Shown: positions 1 to 8,479 of the stretch, piece by piece
Position numbering within the stretch: position 1 is the first letter of the stretch
Layout: every line of letters begins with the position of its first letter
Source: an uncultured Erysipelotrichaceae bacterium
GTDB lineage: Bacteria > Bacillota_I > Bacilli_A > RFN20 > CAG-826
Assembly: GCA_947166565.1 (NCBI GenBank)
Contig: CAMVEL010000009.1
Span: 1-64,000, forward strand
Reading direction: 5' to 3'
DNA length: 64,000 bases
The notes under the pieces: model-generated
Databases searched by the model: none
What the model was told of the DNA's origin: nothing
Seen by the model: only the letters and a program-made list of their open reading frames with translations
Position numbers and translations under genes: made by a program

Positions 1-858
1 GTGGGAATTGATCTCTAGGTTAGAGAAGGTCTCATGGGTTTTCTCGGGGTTATTGACGTCATAGCTTCTCGCGGCTTTGCGGAGTTTGTTGACGGGTTTG
101 ACCAAGACGAAATGGGTGATGGTCGCCCCTAAGGCCGATAGGAGGATGACGGTCGTTACGAGATAAACGAAGAAACGGACGATCTTATCGGCTTGGCTCG
201 CCCTCACCGTCTTCATGTTGATATCGACCAATGAATAGCCGACCACCTCGTTGTTCTTAACGATTGGGGCCCCCGCGGTGACGAGGGTTTCCCCCGTCCC
301 TTCCTCTTCGAAGATCGAGGCGACGAAGCCTAGCATATGGTCTTCGAGCATCGGGTAGTCCTCTTCGTAGAGATCGTCGATCGTCCCCGTAGGATAGAGT
401 TCGCTCTCGGTATCATAGACGATATAGACGCCCAATTTACGGGCGTAATCGACATAGACGAGATAGACCCCATCGGTCTCGGGGTTCGCGTTTTTGATGG
501 AAAGGAGATAGGTTTGGAGCTCCTTATGCTCAGGGGTTTGCTTAATCGCCTCGATCTTGGACATGTAGTCTTCGTATTCGGGGGTTCCCTTTTTATCCAT
601 CGTCGGCTTCTCTTCGTAGGTATCGTAGATCGAAAGAATCTCATCCCTGAGAGTGATGAATTTATCGATATCGACCGTCAGGGCGACCGTATTCGATAAT
701 TTGGTCGCGCTCGACTTATAATATTCCTTATTGGTGTTGGAGGTGACCATCGTGAAATAGACCATGCCGATTTCGGCGAGGATCAATCCGAAAACGAAGA
801 TCGCAAGTACGGTCTTCAGCCCAATCGGGAAACGGTTTTTGATCTTTTTGTTTTCCAA
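1..858 (-). CDS. Membrane sensor protein, N-terminal part (TM - extracellular sensor - TM - HAMP-like), truncated by window start; TTG start
   Basis: Minus-strand frame from TTG at 858 is open to position 1: LENKKIKNRFPIGLKTVLAIFVFGLILAEIGMVYFTMV...VRFFVYLVTVILLSALGATITHFVLVKPVNKLRKAARSYDV; preceded by a c-di-GMP riboswitch. Confidence 0.7.
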   Translation of the reverse strand, partial: MENKKIKNRFPIGLKTVLAIFVFGLILAEIGMVYFTMVTSNTNKEYYKSSATKLSNTVALTVDIDKFITLRDEILSIYDTYEEKPTMDKKGTPEYEDYMSKIEAIKQTPEHKELQTYLLSIKNANPETDGVYLVYVDYARKLGVYIVYDTESELYPTGTIDDLYEEDYPMLEDHMLGFVASIFEEEGTGETLVTAGAPIVKNNEVVGYSLVDINMKTVRASQADKIVRFFVYLVTTVILLSALGATITHFVLVKPVNKLRKAARSYDVNNPEKTHETFSNLEINSH

Positions 859-882
859 GGTTCTTCTTCCAAAATGAACAAA

Positions 883-911
883 ACCCGGTTAGCCGCAAAG
901 CTAAACCGGGT
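883..911 (-). terminator. Intrinsic terminator, expression platform of the riboswitch
   Basis: Minus strand ACCCGGTTTAGC-TTTGCG-GCTAACCGGGT followed by TTTTG. Confidence 0.75.
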
Positions 912-919
912 GGTTGACT

Positions 920-1005
920 TATTCGAAGTGCAACTGGCTGCCCAGGATTTGGGCCCTCTAGCTTTGCGTCGCCGGATTACTCCGGGTTTGCCGAGAATTA
1001 TTTTA
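920..1005 (-). promoter_or_regulatory. c-di-GMP-I (GEMM) riboswitch
   Basis: Minus strand: AATTCTCGGCAAACCCGGAGTAATCCGGCGACGCAAAGCTAGAGGGCCCAAATCCTGGGCAGCCAGTTGC matches the GEMM-I core (GCAAACC...GACGCAAAGC...GGGCC...GGCAGCCAGTTGC). Confidence 0.85.
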
Positions 1006-1136
1006 CCCCTTTTAGTTGACGCCTAAAAGCCCTTTTTTATATGGGTATCAAGGGTAGAAATCAGTTCTTCCCAAAAATAGCCTAAAGCCCATTGACCCGT
1101 TATAATTCAATAAAGCCAAAAGAAAGGGAAAAGCCC

Positions 1137-1652
1137 ATGATCCACGCGACATTTGCTATAGCTAGCAGAAACAACGAGAAATATCGCCTTTATGTCTTTG
1201 CGGATAATTCGCCTCTATCTTTAGCGAAGAAGATAACTTCCTTTCTTGATGACCAGTTCCAGGCGACCTTATCCTACTTCTCTAGGGTTTCGGGGAAGAA
1301 TCTAACCAAGAACACCTCAAATCTAGGTTATGAATTGGAAAAGGCCCATGCGAATCTAAGGGTTTATACGAACCTTCTTGCTAAAGCGGAAGCCGGGGCT
1401 TTATCGCATTTCACCAAATCCGATTTCGAAGGAGGCTTCGAATTCAATAATGGGAAGATCAATATCTACGTTTCCCTAGATTCCTACGCGGAAGGGTTAA
1501 CCGAATTCCTCGATAAAGCTGATCTCTTCCTTTATTCGCAGGGCCTATGGGATCTTCTTCCTTCCGAGTTTTCATCTATCAAGGATGAAGAAAAAGCCTT
1601 TGACGAGGTTTATCAAATCATCAATGGCTTTAACGAGAAACAAGCTGATTGA
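1137..1652 (+). CDS. Hypothetical protein
   Basis: ORF with ATG at 1137 (MIHATFAIASRNNEKYRLYVFADN...), upstream AGAAAGGG and TATAAT. Confidence 0.7.
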   Translation: MIHATFAIASRNNEKYRLYVFADNSPLSLAKKITSFLDDQFQATLSYFSRVSGKNLTKNTSNLGYELEKAHANLRVYTNLLAKAEAGALSHFTKSDFEGGFEFNNGKINIYVSLDSYAEGLTEFLDKADLFLYSQGLWDLLPSEFSSIKDEEKAFDEVYQIINGFNEKQAD

Positions 1653-2054
1653 CTAAATAAACAATGTATACGGGCTTTCGTATAAGGCTATTTTTGCATC
1701 GTGGGTAAGAAAACGGGCGTTGATGGCCTTGGAGGCCCCAAGAAGAAACCGATCAAAAGGATCTTTATGCTTAAGTTCTTCTCTCGAAGGAACGTCGAAA
1801 GAGGATAGCAGTTGGTCTTCCATTAGAGGCAATATAACGAATCCCACTTCTTCGCAGCCCTTGATAAAGTTTTCGGCATCCATAGGCATCGCTTCTTTGT
1901 TTTTCGCGTGTTTGATGCCGATTTCCCAAGCCGAAGCAAGACTAACGAAAACGCGGTTGGAACGATCGGCGATCAATTCCTTTGCCAAAGAAGGCATCCT
2001 TTCGTTACCAAGAATATACCAATAGGCTAGATGGGTATCCAATAAGAGGTCCAT
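1653..2054 (-). CDS. VapC-like PIN-domain toxin
   Basis: MDLLLDTHLAYWYILGNERMPSLAKELIADRSNRVFVSLASAWEIGIKHAKNKEAMP...KDPFDRFLLGASKAINARFLTHDAKI; PIN acidic residues; adjacent antitoxin. Confidence 0.85.
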   Translation of the reverse strand: MDLLLDTHLAYWYILGNERMPSLAKELIADRSNRVFVSLASAWEIGIKHAKNKEAMPMDAENFIKGCEEVGFVILPLMEDQLLSSFDVPSREELKHKDPFDRFLLGASKAINARFLTHDAKIALYESPYTLFI

Positions 2055-2055
2055 A

Positions 2056-2301
2056 TCAATCCCCCTCGAATTCCCTGGCGATTTCATCGTCGAGGGCGAA
2101 GAAATCGTTTTCTTCCTTTGTTTGGTATTTGCCTTTCCAAATCCCAAAGGGGCGTTTTTCGCTTTGTCCATCCAATATCGGGGTCCAGCGAAGAACCGGT
2201 TTTCCGCGATTGCAGACGATGATTTCCTTTTCCTGCCCACTTTCAAGCAAATGCAGGAGTTTGGACATATTCGTTTTCGCTTCATAGATATTTATGACCA
2301 T
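2056..2301 (-). CDS. Phd/YefM-type antitoxin
   Basis: MVINIYEAKTNMSKLLHLLESGQEKEIIVCNRGKPVLRWTP; directly upstream of the PIN toxin. Confidence 0.85.
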   Translation of the reverse strand: MVINIYEAKTNMSKLLHLLESGQEKEIIVCNRGKPVLRWTPILDGQSEKRPFGIWKGKYQTKEENDFFALDDEIAREFEGD

Positions 2302-2319
2302 GGACTTTAAATCTCCTTT

Positions 2320-2336
2320 TTGGTCAACTTGACCAA
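2320..2336. promoter_or_regulatory. Palindromic operator upstream of the TA operon
   Basis: TTGGTCAACTTGACCAA perfect inverted repeat just downstream of a TAAAAT -10 (minus strand). Confidence 0.65.
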
Positions 2337-2390
2337 CTTCATTTTACCATAGATTAGGGATTAGGAAGAATGACTTTTCCAAATAAAGAA

Positions 2391-2418
2391 AACGAGCGTC
2401 TACTGGGGACGCTCGTTT
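2391..2418 (-). terminator. Intrinsic terminator of the SPFH/NfeD operon
   Basis: AACGAGCGTC-loop-GACGCTCGTT with T-rich tract on the minus strand. Confidence 0.75.
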
Positions 2419-2433
2419 TGGGGATGATGTTAT

Positions 2434-3402
2434 TTATTTGCCCTTTTTATCGATGGTTTCGGCGATGGTCGCGGCCACTGCTCCTAGACCCGATAAATCG
2501 GAGGGGAGGAAGATCTTGGTGGCTTTTCCGCTAGCGACGTCGCGGAGAGCCTCATAGCCTTTCATGGTGAGGACGGCGCTATCGGCGTTAGCTTCGCGCA
2601 ATGCCTTCAAGCCATCGGCTTCGGCCTGGCGGACTAAGCGGATACCTTCGGCTTCCGCGGTCTTCATGGCAAGGAGCTTCTGGGCTTCACCTTCGGCCCT
2701 GCGGATCGTCGATTCCTTCTCGGCCTCGGCGTTAAGGATCATGGATTCCTTGTTACCTTGGGCTTGGAGAATCGCGGACTGCTTGTTACCTTCGGCGAGG
2801 AGGATCTGTTCCCTCTTCTCGCGTTCGGCCCTCATCTGACGTTCCATGGCTTCCTGGATATCGCGTGGCGGAAGGATGTTCTTGACCTCGACGCGGGTGA
2901 CCTTGATTCCCCAGGGGTCGGTCGCGGCATCGAGGATCTTCCTCATCTTCTCGTTGATGATGTCCCTACTTGTTAGGGTAGCATCGAGATCGAGTTCACC
3001 GATGATGTTACGGAGGGTGGTCGCGGAGAGGAATTCAATGGCCTTCGCGGGGTTTTCGACCCCATAAGCGAAGAGCTTTGGATCGGTGACGCAATAGAAG
3101 ACGACTGTATCGATCTTCATGGTGACGTTATCCGCGGTGATGACGGATTGGGGTTCGAAGTCACGGACCTGTTCCCTCATGTCGATGCGATGGGCGAGCC
3201 TATCGAAGAAGGGGAGCATCACGTGGATACCGGTCCCATAGGTGGTGCGATAGCTGCCAAGGCGTTCGACGATGCCCTTTTCGGTCTGTCTGATGATCTT
3301 GACGTTAGCGATGATGATTATGAGGGCTAGGAGGAAGATGCCTCCAAGGACAAGTCCCACGATGAGGCCGGGGTTGGCCTCGAAGATTAAGAAGTTTTTC
3401 AT
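2434..3402 (-). CDS. SPFH/Band 7 domain protein (paraslipin, QmcA/HflK-like)
   Basis: RQTEKGIVERLGSYRTTYGTGIHVMLPFFDRLAHRIDMREQVRDFEPQSVITADNVTMKIDTVV. Confidence 0.93.
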   Translation of the reverse strand: MKNFLIFEANPGLIVGLVLGGIFLLALIIIIANVKIIRQTEKGIVERLGSYRTTYGTGIHVMLPFFDRLAHRIDMREQVRDFEPQSVITADNVTMKIDTVVFYCVTDPKLFAYGVENPAKAIEFLSATTLRNIIGELDLDATLTSRDIINEKMRKILDAATDPWGIKVTRVEVKNILPPRDIQEAMERQMRAEREKREQILLAEGNKQSAILQAQGNKESMILNAEAEKESTIRRAEGEAQKLLAMKTAEAEGIRLVRQAEADGLKALREANADSAVLTMKGYEALRDVASGKATKIFLPSDLSGLGAVAATIAETIDKKGK

Positions 3403-3420
3403 TGTCTTTCTTTCCTTTCC

Positions 3421-3870
3421 TTATTCATTATAGGGTTCTACGATCAATTTGTTACCTTCGATTGAGGCAATTCGCACGATTGTCCCCTTCAAAAGCATAT
3501 CGTTGTTCTTAGGGATGGCCGTCCAGATCATTCCGGCGACGTTGACTTCCCCGGCATCAAGAGGGGAAGCGTCCGCGGTCATGACGCCCTTTTTCCCTAT
3601 AATCGTATCGACGTTGCTTTTTGAGATGCGCTTCATCATGAATTTCTTGAGGAAGGGCCTAATCAGCAAGAAGACCAACAAGGAGACCCCGAAGAAGATG
3701 ATGATCTCCGCCCAAAACGGGAAATTCGGGATAAAGGAACAACCTAAGGCAACCAAGCCACCGATTGCAAACCAAATGGAGAGCAAGGCGGCCGTCGCGG
3801 CTTCCGCGATGAAGCTGATGATGATGATCGCTAGCCAAATCAGCCACATCCATTGTTCTATCTGTTCCAT
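3421..3870 (-). CDS. NfeD-like membrane protein
   Basis: TM-rich N-terminus plus OB-like C-term IGKKGVMTADASPLDAGEVNVAGMIWTAI; paired with SPFH gene. Confidence 0.88.
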   Translation of the reverse strand: MEQIEQWMWLIWLAIIIISFIAEAATAALLSIWFAIGGLVALGCSFIPNFPFWAEIIIFFGVSLLVFLLIRPFLKKFMMKRISKSNVDTIIGKKGVMTADASPLDAGEVNVAGMIWTAIPKNNDMLLKGTIVRIASIEGNKLIVEPYNE

Positions 3871-3872
3871 AA

Positions 3873-4250
3873 TCAGTTACTCCTTTCCTTATTCAAAGGG
3901 ATGATGAGGATGCCCTCCTTCTCCTCGTAAATCGTTTCGAACCTCGTCGGCTCCTTGGAGAATTGGAGGTTGAAGGCGTTGGCGATTTGCGAGAGGAGAC
4001 TCGTCGAGGAGATCCTCGCGTATGAGGAATGCGTCACGATCGGATAACATTCCTCCTTGGGTATAAGCCCCTTGTTGTAATCGTCGAAGCTTATCGGCTT
4101 TAGGAGAAGACTACCCGATGAATCGACCCCAACCCGAACGTGTTCGCATTTCTCAAATGGAATCTTGGCGACGGCGTTAAGGGTGAGATTCGACTCATAG
4201 AAGGTCGCGGTCCCCTTTTGTTTTTTCTCATTGAACCATTTTATTTCCAT
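3873..4250 (-). CDS. Hypothetical protein
   Basis: ORF MEIKWFNEKKQKGTATFYESNLTLNAVAKIPFEKCEHVRV...; promoter-like -35/-10 immediately upstream. Confidence 0.65.
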   Translation of the reverse strand: MEIKWFNEKKQKGTATFYESNLTLNAVAKIPFEKCEHVRVGVDSSGSLLLKPISFDDYNKGLIPKEECYPIVTHSSYARISSTSLLSQIANAFNLQFSKEPTRFETIYEEKEGILIIPLNKERSN

Positions 4251-4349
4251 GCCTACATTTTAGACTCCGATTTAAGAGAATTCAAGAAAATTCAAAATAA
4301 TTTAAGATAATGCAAAAATATGCAACAAAAGGAATAATCTTCATGTGTT

Positions 4350-4390
4350 TTTATACAGTGTATAGTAAATCTACAGTGTATAAATGTGAA
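4350..4390. repeat. Two direct copies of an 11-bp box (TACAGTGTATA), putative tandem operator
   Basis: TTATACAGTGTATAGTAAATCTACAGTGTATAA. Confidence 0.5.
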
Positions 4391-4395
4391 TGAAA

Positions 4396-4419
4396 AAGCC
4401 AAGGTTTTGGCCTTGGCTC
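4396..4419 (-). terminator. Intrinsic terminator
   Basis: AGCCAAGG-TTTTGG-CCTTGGCT with TTTTTC on the minus strand. Confidence 0.6.
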
Positions 4420-4476
4420 ATATCCTATATATATTTATATAAGTCCTTCCTTTTTGAGGAAATCTATTAGGATTTG

Positions 4477-4686
4477 TTATCCCCTTTCATCGGGGTCGAT
4501 TCCAATAGATGCCTCTTTTGGCAAAGTTCCAAAGAATCTCTCCAGCAATCGCGAATCGTCTTTTGCGGATGGAACCATCGTGAATATCAAAACCCCGTTC
4601 CTGGTAACCTGAATTTCTTCGGTTTCCGCCAAAGCGGAATACTTTTGGTAGTTGTTTTTAAATTCACTTATAGAGATTATGGACAT
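4477..4686 (-). CDS. Phd/YefM-type antitoxin, apparently orphan
   Basis: MSIISISEFKNNYQKYSALAETEEIQVTRNGVLIFTMVPSAKDD; no toxin ORF adjacent. Confidence 0.7.
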   Translation of the reverse strand: MSIISISEFKNNYQKYSALAETEEIQVTRNGVLIFTMVPSAKDDSRLLERFFGTLPKEASIGIDPDERG

Positions 4687-4779
4687 ATTTTGTTTCTTCG
4701 CGACAAATATACATTTATCTACAAAGAAAATAAATCATTGCGGCATAAGTGCTCAAAAATCTTTGACTCGAATATTAAA

Positions 4780-4812
4780 AGCCCCGATTCCTTCTAACGA
4801 TCGGGGCTTTCG
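4780..4812 (-). terminator. Intrinsic terminator of oligoendopeptidase gene
   Basis: AAAGCCCCGAT...ATCGGGGCTTT stem. Confidence 0.75.
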
Positions 4813-4820
4813 TTATTCGA

Positions 4821-6527
4821 TTAGAATCCGTAGGTCTTTAGCTGTTTGACTAACGGCTTGATGGTTTTTTCGATGACGCCTTCTTGGAACGGGTCCTTCA
4901 TCCCGCATTTGGTGACGAGGGTGCGGAAGGGGTATTTGCCACCCATCTTGCAGAGTTTGACATAACGCTTCCAGGCAAGTTCATGGTTCTTCCTATCGAG
5001 GTTGAAGAACTCGAAGGCCATGACTTGGGCGAGGGTGTAATCGATATAGTAGAATGGGCTGGAGAAGATATGGCCTTGCATTAGCCATCTCCTACCGGAG
5101 CTCAGATATTCGTTATCCTTATACAAAGCGACTTTGTATGGGGTGTATTTGAGTTCGATCTCGTGCCACTTCTGCAAACGTTCTTCCTTGGAGGCATTCG
5201 GGTTTTCATAGACGAAATGCTGGAATTCGTCGACCGTGACGCCATAAGGGAGGAAGGAAATCGAATCCGCGAGGTGCTCATAACGGTATTTGAGGGGATC
5301 GTCGAAGAAGAGGTCCATGTAGGGTTCAGCGAAGAATTCCATGGACATCGAGTCGATTTCCGCGCCTTCCATCGTTGGGGAACGATATTCGGGAACCTTG
5401 ATATCGCGGGCTAAGCAATATTGGAGGGAATGGCCGAATTCATGGGTAAGGACATCGATATCCCCGCTGGTTCCGTTAAAGTTAGAGAAGATGAAGGGGA
5501 CCTTGTAGGCTTCGAAATTGGTCATATAGCCACCGGGCTGTTTGCCTTTTTTGGCTTCGAGTTGGAGAAGATGATGGTCATCCATGAAATTGAACCAATA
5601 GGAGGCCTCTTCGGAAAGAAGGGCGTACATCTTCCTCGCGGAGGCGACTTTCTCTGCGGTCGTGCCCTTTGGAATTGGGTTGCCGTCTTTAAACATAAGG
5701 GCAAGATCATAGATTTCCGGTTTCTTGATGCCGATGCGACGGAACTGGTCCTTGGTGAGTTTGGCGGCAAGAGGGGTCACGAATTTGCCGATCGCCTCAC
5801 GGTAAGAGGCCGTATCCTTCGCATCATAATCGTAACGGGACATGCGGAGATAACCGAGCTCCACATAATTCTTGAAGCCGAGCTTCTTCGCCATTTTGTC
5901 GCGGACTTTGACGAGTTTATCGTAGATATCCTCGAGTTTTGGAGCGACTTCGCTTAAGGCTTTGTAATAGGCTTCGCTTGCTTCCTTGCGGGTTTCCCTA
6001 TCGTTATCGTTAAGGAATTTGCCCATTTGGGAGGTGTTGTATTTCTCGCCGCGGAATTCGATTTGGATCTCGGCGACGGTTTTGCCGTATTCGCTGCTGA
6101 GTTTATTCTCTTCAATCGCCTCCTCGATGATCTCGGGGGAGAAGGAACGGAGGGAATAATCGTAGATCTTGAAGAGGTGGCTTCCTAATTTCTTCTCGAG
6201 ATATTCGCGATAGGGCGATTCCACCATCGCCTTCATGAAGGCCGTCTCGGCGTTTTGGAGTAAGGGGAGGCCTTCATCCAATTTGTTATTGTCCCTTTCA
6301 TAGACGGGATTCGTGGATTCAAGGGTGAAAAGAACCTGGACGTGCACGATTTCGGTGGAGAGCTTATCGAAGAACCTTACATGGGCCTTATAGACGCGAA
6401 GAGCCTCCGCGCCATCTTTGGCTTCCTTTAAATTGAGGGTAAGGTTTTCAACCTTCTTGACCGCGGTTTTGATGGATGGGACCTTATAGGGCCAATTCTC
6501 GAATAATGGTACTTCTTTATTGTTCAT
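4821..6527 (-). CDS. M3 family oligoendopeptidase F-like metallopeptidase
   Basis: HEFGHSLQ (HExxH) plus M3-type sequence over 568 aa. Confidence 0.93.
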   Translation of the reverse strand: MNNKEVPLFENWPYKVPSIKTAVKKVENLTLNLKEAKDGAEALRVYKAHVRFFDKLSTEIVHVQVLFTLESTNPVYERDNNKLDEGLPLLQNAETAFMKAMVESPYREYLEKKLGSHLFKIYDYSLRSFSPEIIEEAIEENKLSSEYGKTVAEIQIEFRGEKYNTSQMGKFLNDNDRETRKEASEAYYKALSEVAPKLEDIYDKLVKVRDKMAKKLGFKNYVELGYLRMSRYDYDAKDTASYREAIGKFVTPLAAKLTKDQFRRIGIKKPEIYDLALMFKDGNPIPKGTTAEKVASARKMYALLSEEASYWFNFMDDHHLLQLEAKKGKQPGGYMTNFEAYKVPFIFSNFNGTSGDIDVLTHEFGHSLQYCLARDIKVPEYRSPTMEGAEIDSMSMEFFAEPYMDLFFDDPLKYRYEHLADSISFLPYGVTVDEFQHFVYENPNASKEERLQKWHEIELKYTPYKVALYKDNEYLSSGRRWLMQGHIFSSPFYYIDYTLAQVMAFEFFNLDRKNHELAWKRYVKLCKMGGKYPFRTLVTKCGMKDPFQEGVIEKTIKPLVKQLKTYGF

Positions 6528-6600
6528 AAATGAAAAATCCTTTCCGCATAATTTAAAACTCGCCTAAGCTTTTTCGCAAGAAAAAGACATCAGGGTTTAC

Positions 6601-7185
6601 CTATTTTTCGTATTTATCAACCATCCAGGAAAGCAAGATACGGCAGGGAAGAGGAAAGATGCGGGTAGGGTCATCCAGCATCTTCTTGATTTCTTCGATG
6701 GTATATAAGGAAGAGGATATATCCTCGAATTCCTCGGGGGTGGCCTTTTCGAAGGAAGCGATATCCGCACTAATGACCGCGCACATCTCGTCACTCAGCC
6801 CTTCCGAATTGGAGGAAGGGGCGATAAGAAGCTTCGCGTTGGTTATCTCTACCCCAACTTCTTCTTTTCCTTCGCGCCTAGCGGCCTCGATGATATCCTC
6901 TCCATTTTCCAATAACCCCGCGGGGATCGAGGTGAAGACCCTCCCGAAGGCGGGACGGAATTCATTGGTCAAGATATAAGCGACTTCACCGTTTTTCTTG
7001 CCCTTTAAAAGGAGGATAACCCCATCTGGCTCATTGGATTTGGTATAGACGCGAAGATGCTCTTTGTCCTTTCTTGAAGCGACGTGATATGGGTGCTTCT
7101 TGCCCCTTACTTCATAAAGAAAGGTGAAATGGTTAAGGAAAGGGCAATCCGTATTTTGCTTTATGTCTAGAAGCTTCCAATCCAT
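6601..7185 (-). CDS. NUDIX hydrolase (ADP-ribose pyrophosphatase-like)
   Basis: Nudix box GLLENGEDIIEAARREGKEEVGVE. Confidence 0.9.
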   Translation of the reverse strand: MDWKLLDIKQNTDCPFLNHFTFLYEVRGKKHPYHVASRKDKEHLRVYTKSNEPDGVILLLKGKKNGEVAYILTNEFRPAFGRVFTSIPAGLLENGEDIIEAARREGKEEVGVEITNAKLLIAPSSNSEGLSDEMCAVISADIASFEKATPEEFEDISSSLYTIEEIKKMLDDPTRIFPLPCRILLSWMVDKYEK

Positions 7186-7188
7186 TGC

Positions 7189-8475
7189 TTAATCCATAAT
7201 CTCCGCGAGAAGATCGTAAACGAAGGCATGCGTGTATTTGATTTTGACGATTTCCCCAACTAGATGGGGCTTCTTCGAAGAGGCGTAAATGGCCCCATCG
7301 ATATCGTCTGGGGCGTTCACGGAGGAACGGATCACGTATTTCCCGTCTTTGGCCTGTCCTAAGATAAGACCATAATCTTCCTTGCCGACCCTTTCCTTAT
7401 TCTTCTTATAGGAAATCGGGCGTTGGAGCTTCATGAGCTCCTCCTTCCGCCTTTCCTTTATCTCATCATCGATTTGGGTCATGTAATAGCCTGGGGTATT
7501 CTCTTCTGGGGAATAGACGAAAACCCCGACATGGTCGAATTCGATATCGGTCAGGAAGCGCTTGGTCTCCTCTTGGTCTTCCTCGGTTTCCTCGGGGAAA
7601 CCAGATATCAAAGTCGTCCTTAAAACGGCGTCAGGGCAAATTCTCTTGATGCGATGGAACAATTCGATTGTCTCCTTCGCGTCCGCGTGGCGTCTCATGA
7701 GGGTGAGCAGATGGTCGCTCGCGGCCTGAACGGGGATATCGAAATAATGGGCGATGACCTTGCTGGAGGCGATTTTATGGATAAGCTCATCGCTGATCTC
7801 GCTTGGATAAAGGTAAAGGAGCCTGATCGAGAAGAAACCCATCTTCTCAAGTTCATCGAGAAGGTCGATGAGGTTTGGCTTTCCTTTAGGGAAATCCTTC
7901 CCATAGACCGTGGTATCCTGGGAGATCAAGGAAATCTCCTTGATTCCCTTTTCCTTCAATATCCTCGCATCCTCGAGGATTTCCTCAAATGGACGGGAGA
8001 CGAATCTTCCCCTGATATGGGGAATCGCGCAGAAGGCGCAGAAATTGTCGCATCCTTCCGAGATGCGGATATAGGCGGTTCCTTCACTCGTGGTGAGATT
8101 TCGCCTTAAAGGATTGAATTCCTTGACCCCTTCTTCTTCGAGAAGCTCTCCGAAGGCTTTGTTGAGGGTTTGGTAATCGTCGATCGAGATAATCGCATCG
8201 ACTTCCTTGAGTTCTTCCTTCAATTCCTTCTCATAACGGGTGGATAAGCAACCCGTGACGGCGATCTTCCCTTTATAGGAAGCCATCTCGAAGATCTTGT
8301 CGATGCTCTCCTTCTTCGCCGAATCGATGAATCCGCAGGTATTGACGATGATCAAATCGGCCTCCTTGGGGTTATCGGTGAGGCAAAAATGGGGGTCATC
8401 GAACATCGCGAGCATCTGCTCGCTATCGACGAGGTTTTTCGCGCATCCTAAGGATACGAGGTGGATTTTCTTCAT
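7189..8475 (-). CDS. rimO: Ribosomal protein uS12 methylthiotransferase
   Basis: KIHLVSLGCAKNLVDSEQML; radical SAM EGCDNFCAFCAIP; TRAM C-terminus. Confidence 0.95.
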   Translation of the reverse strand: MKKIHLVSLGCAKNLVDSEQMLAMFDDPHFCLTDNPKEADLIIVNTCGFIDSAKKESIDKIFEMASYKGKIAVTGCLSTRYEKELKEELKEVDAIISIDDYQTLNKAFGELLEEEGVKEFNPLRRNLTTSEGTAYIRISEGCDNFCAFCAIPHIRGRFVSRPFEEILEDARILKEKGIKEISLISQDTTVYGKDFPKGKPNLIDLLDELEKMGFFSIRLLYLYPSEISDELIHKIASSKVIAHYFDIPVQAASDHLLTLMRRHADAKETIELFHRIKRICPDAVLRTTLISGFPEETEEDQEETKRFLTDIEFDHVGVFVYSPEENTPGYYMTQIDDEIKERRKEELMKLQRPISYKKNKERVGKEDYGLILGQAKDGKYVIRSSVNAPDDIDGAIYASSKKPHLVGEIVKIKYTHAFVYDLLAEIMD

Positions 8476-8479
8476 TCTT

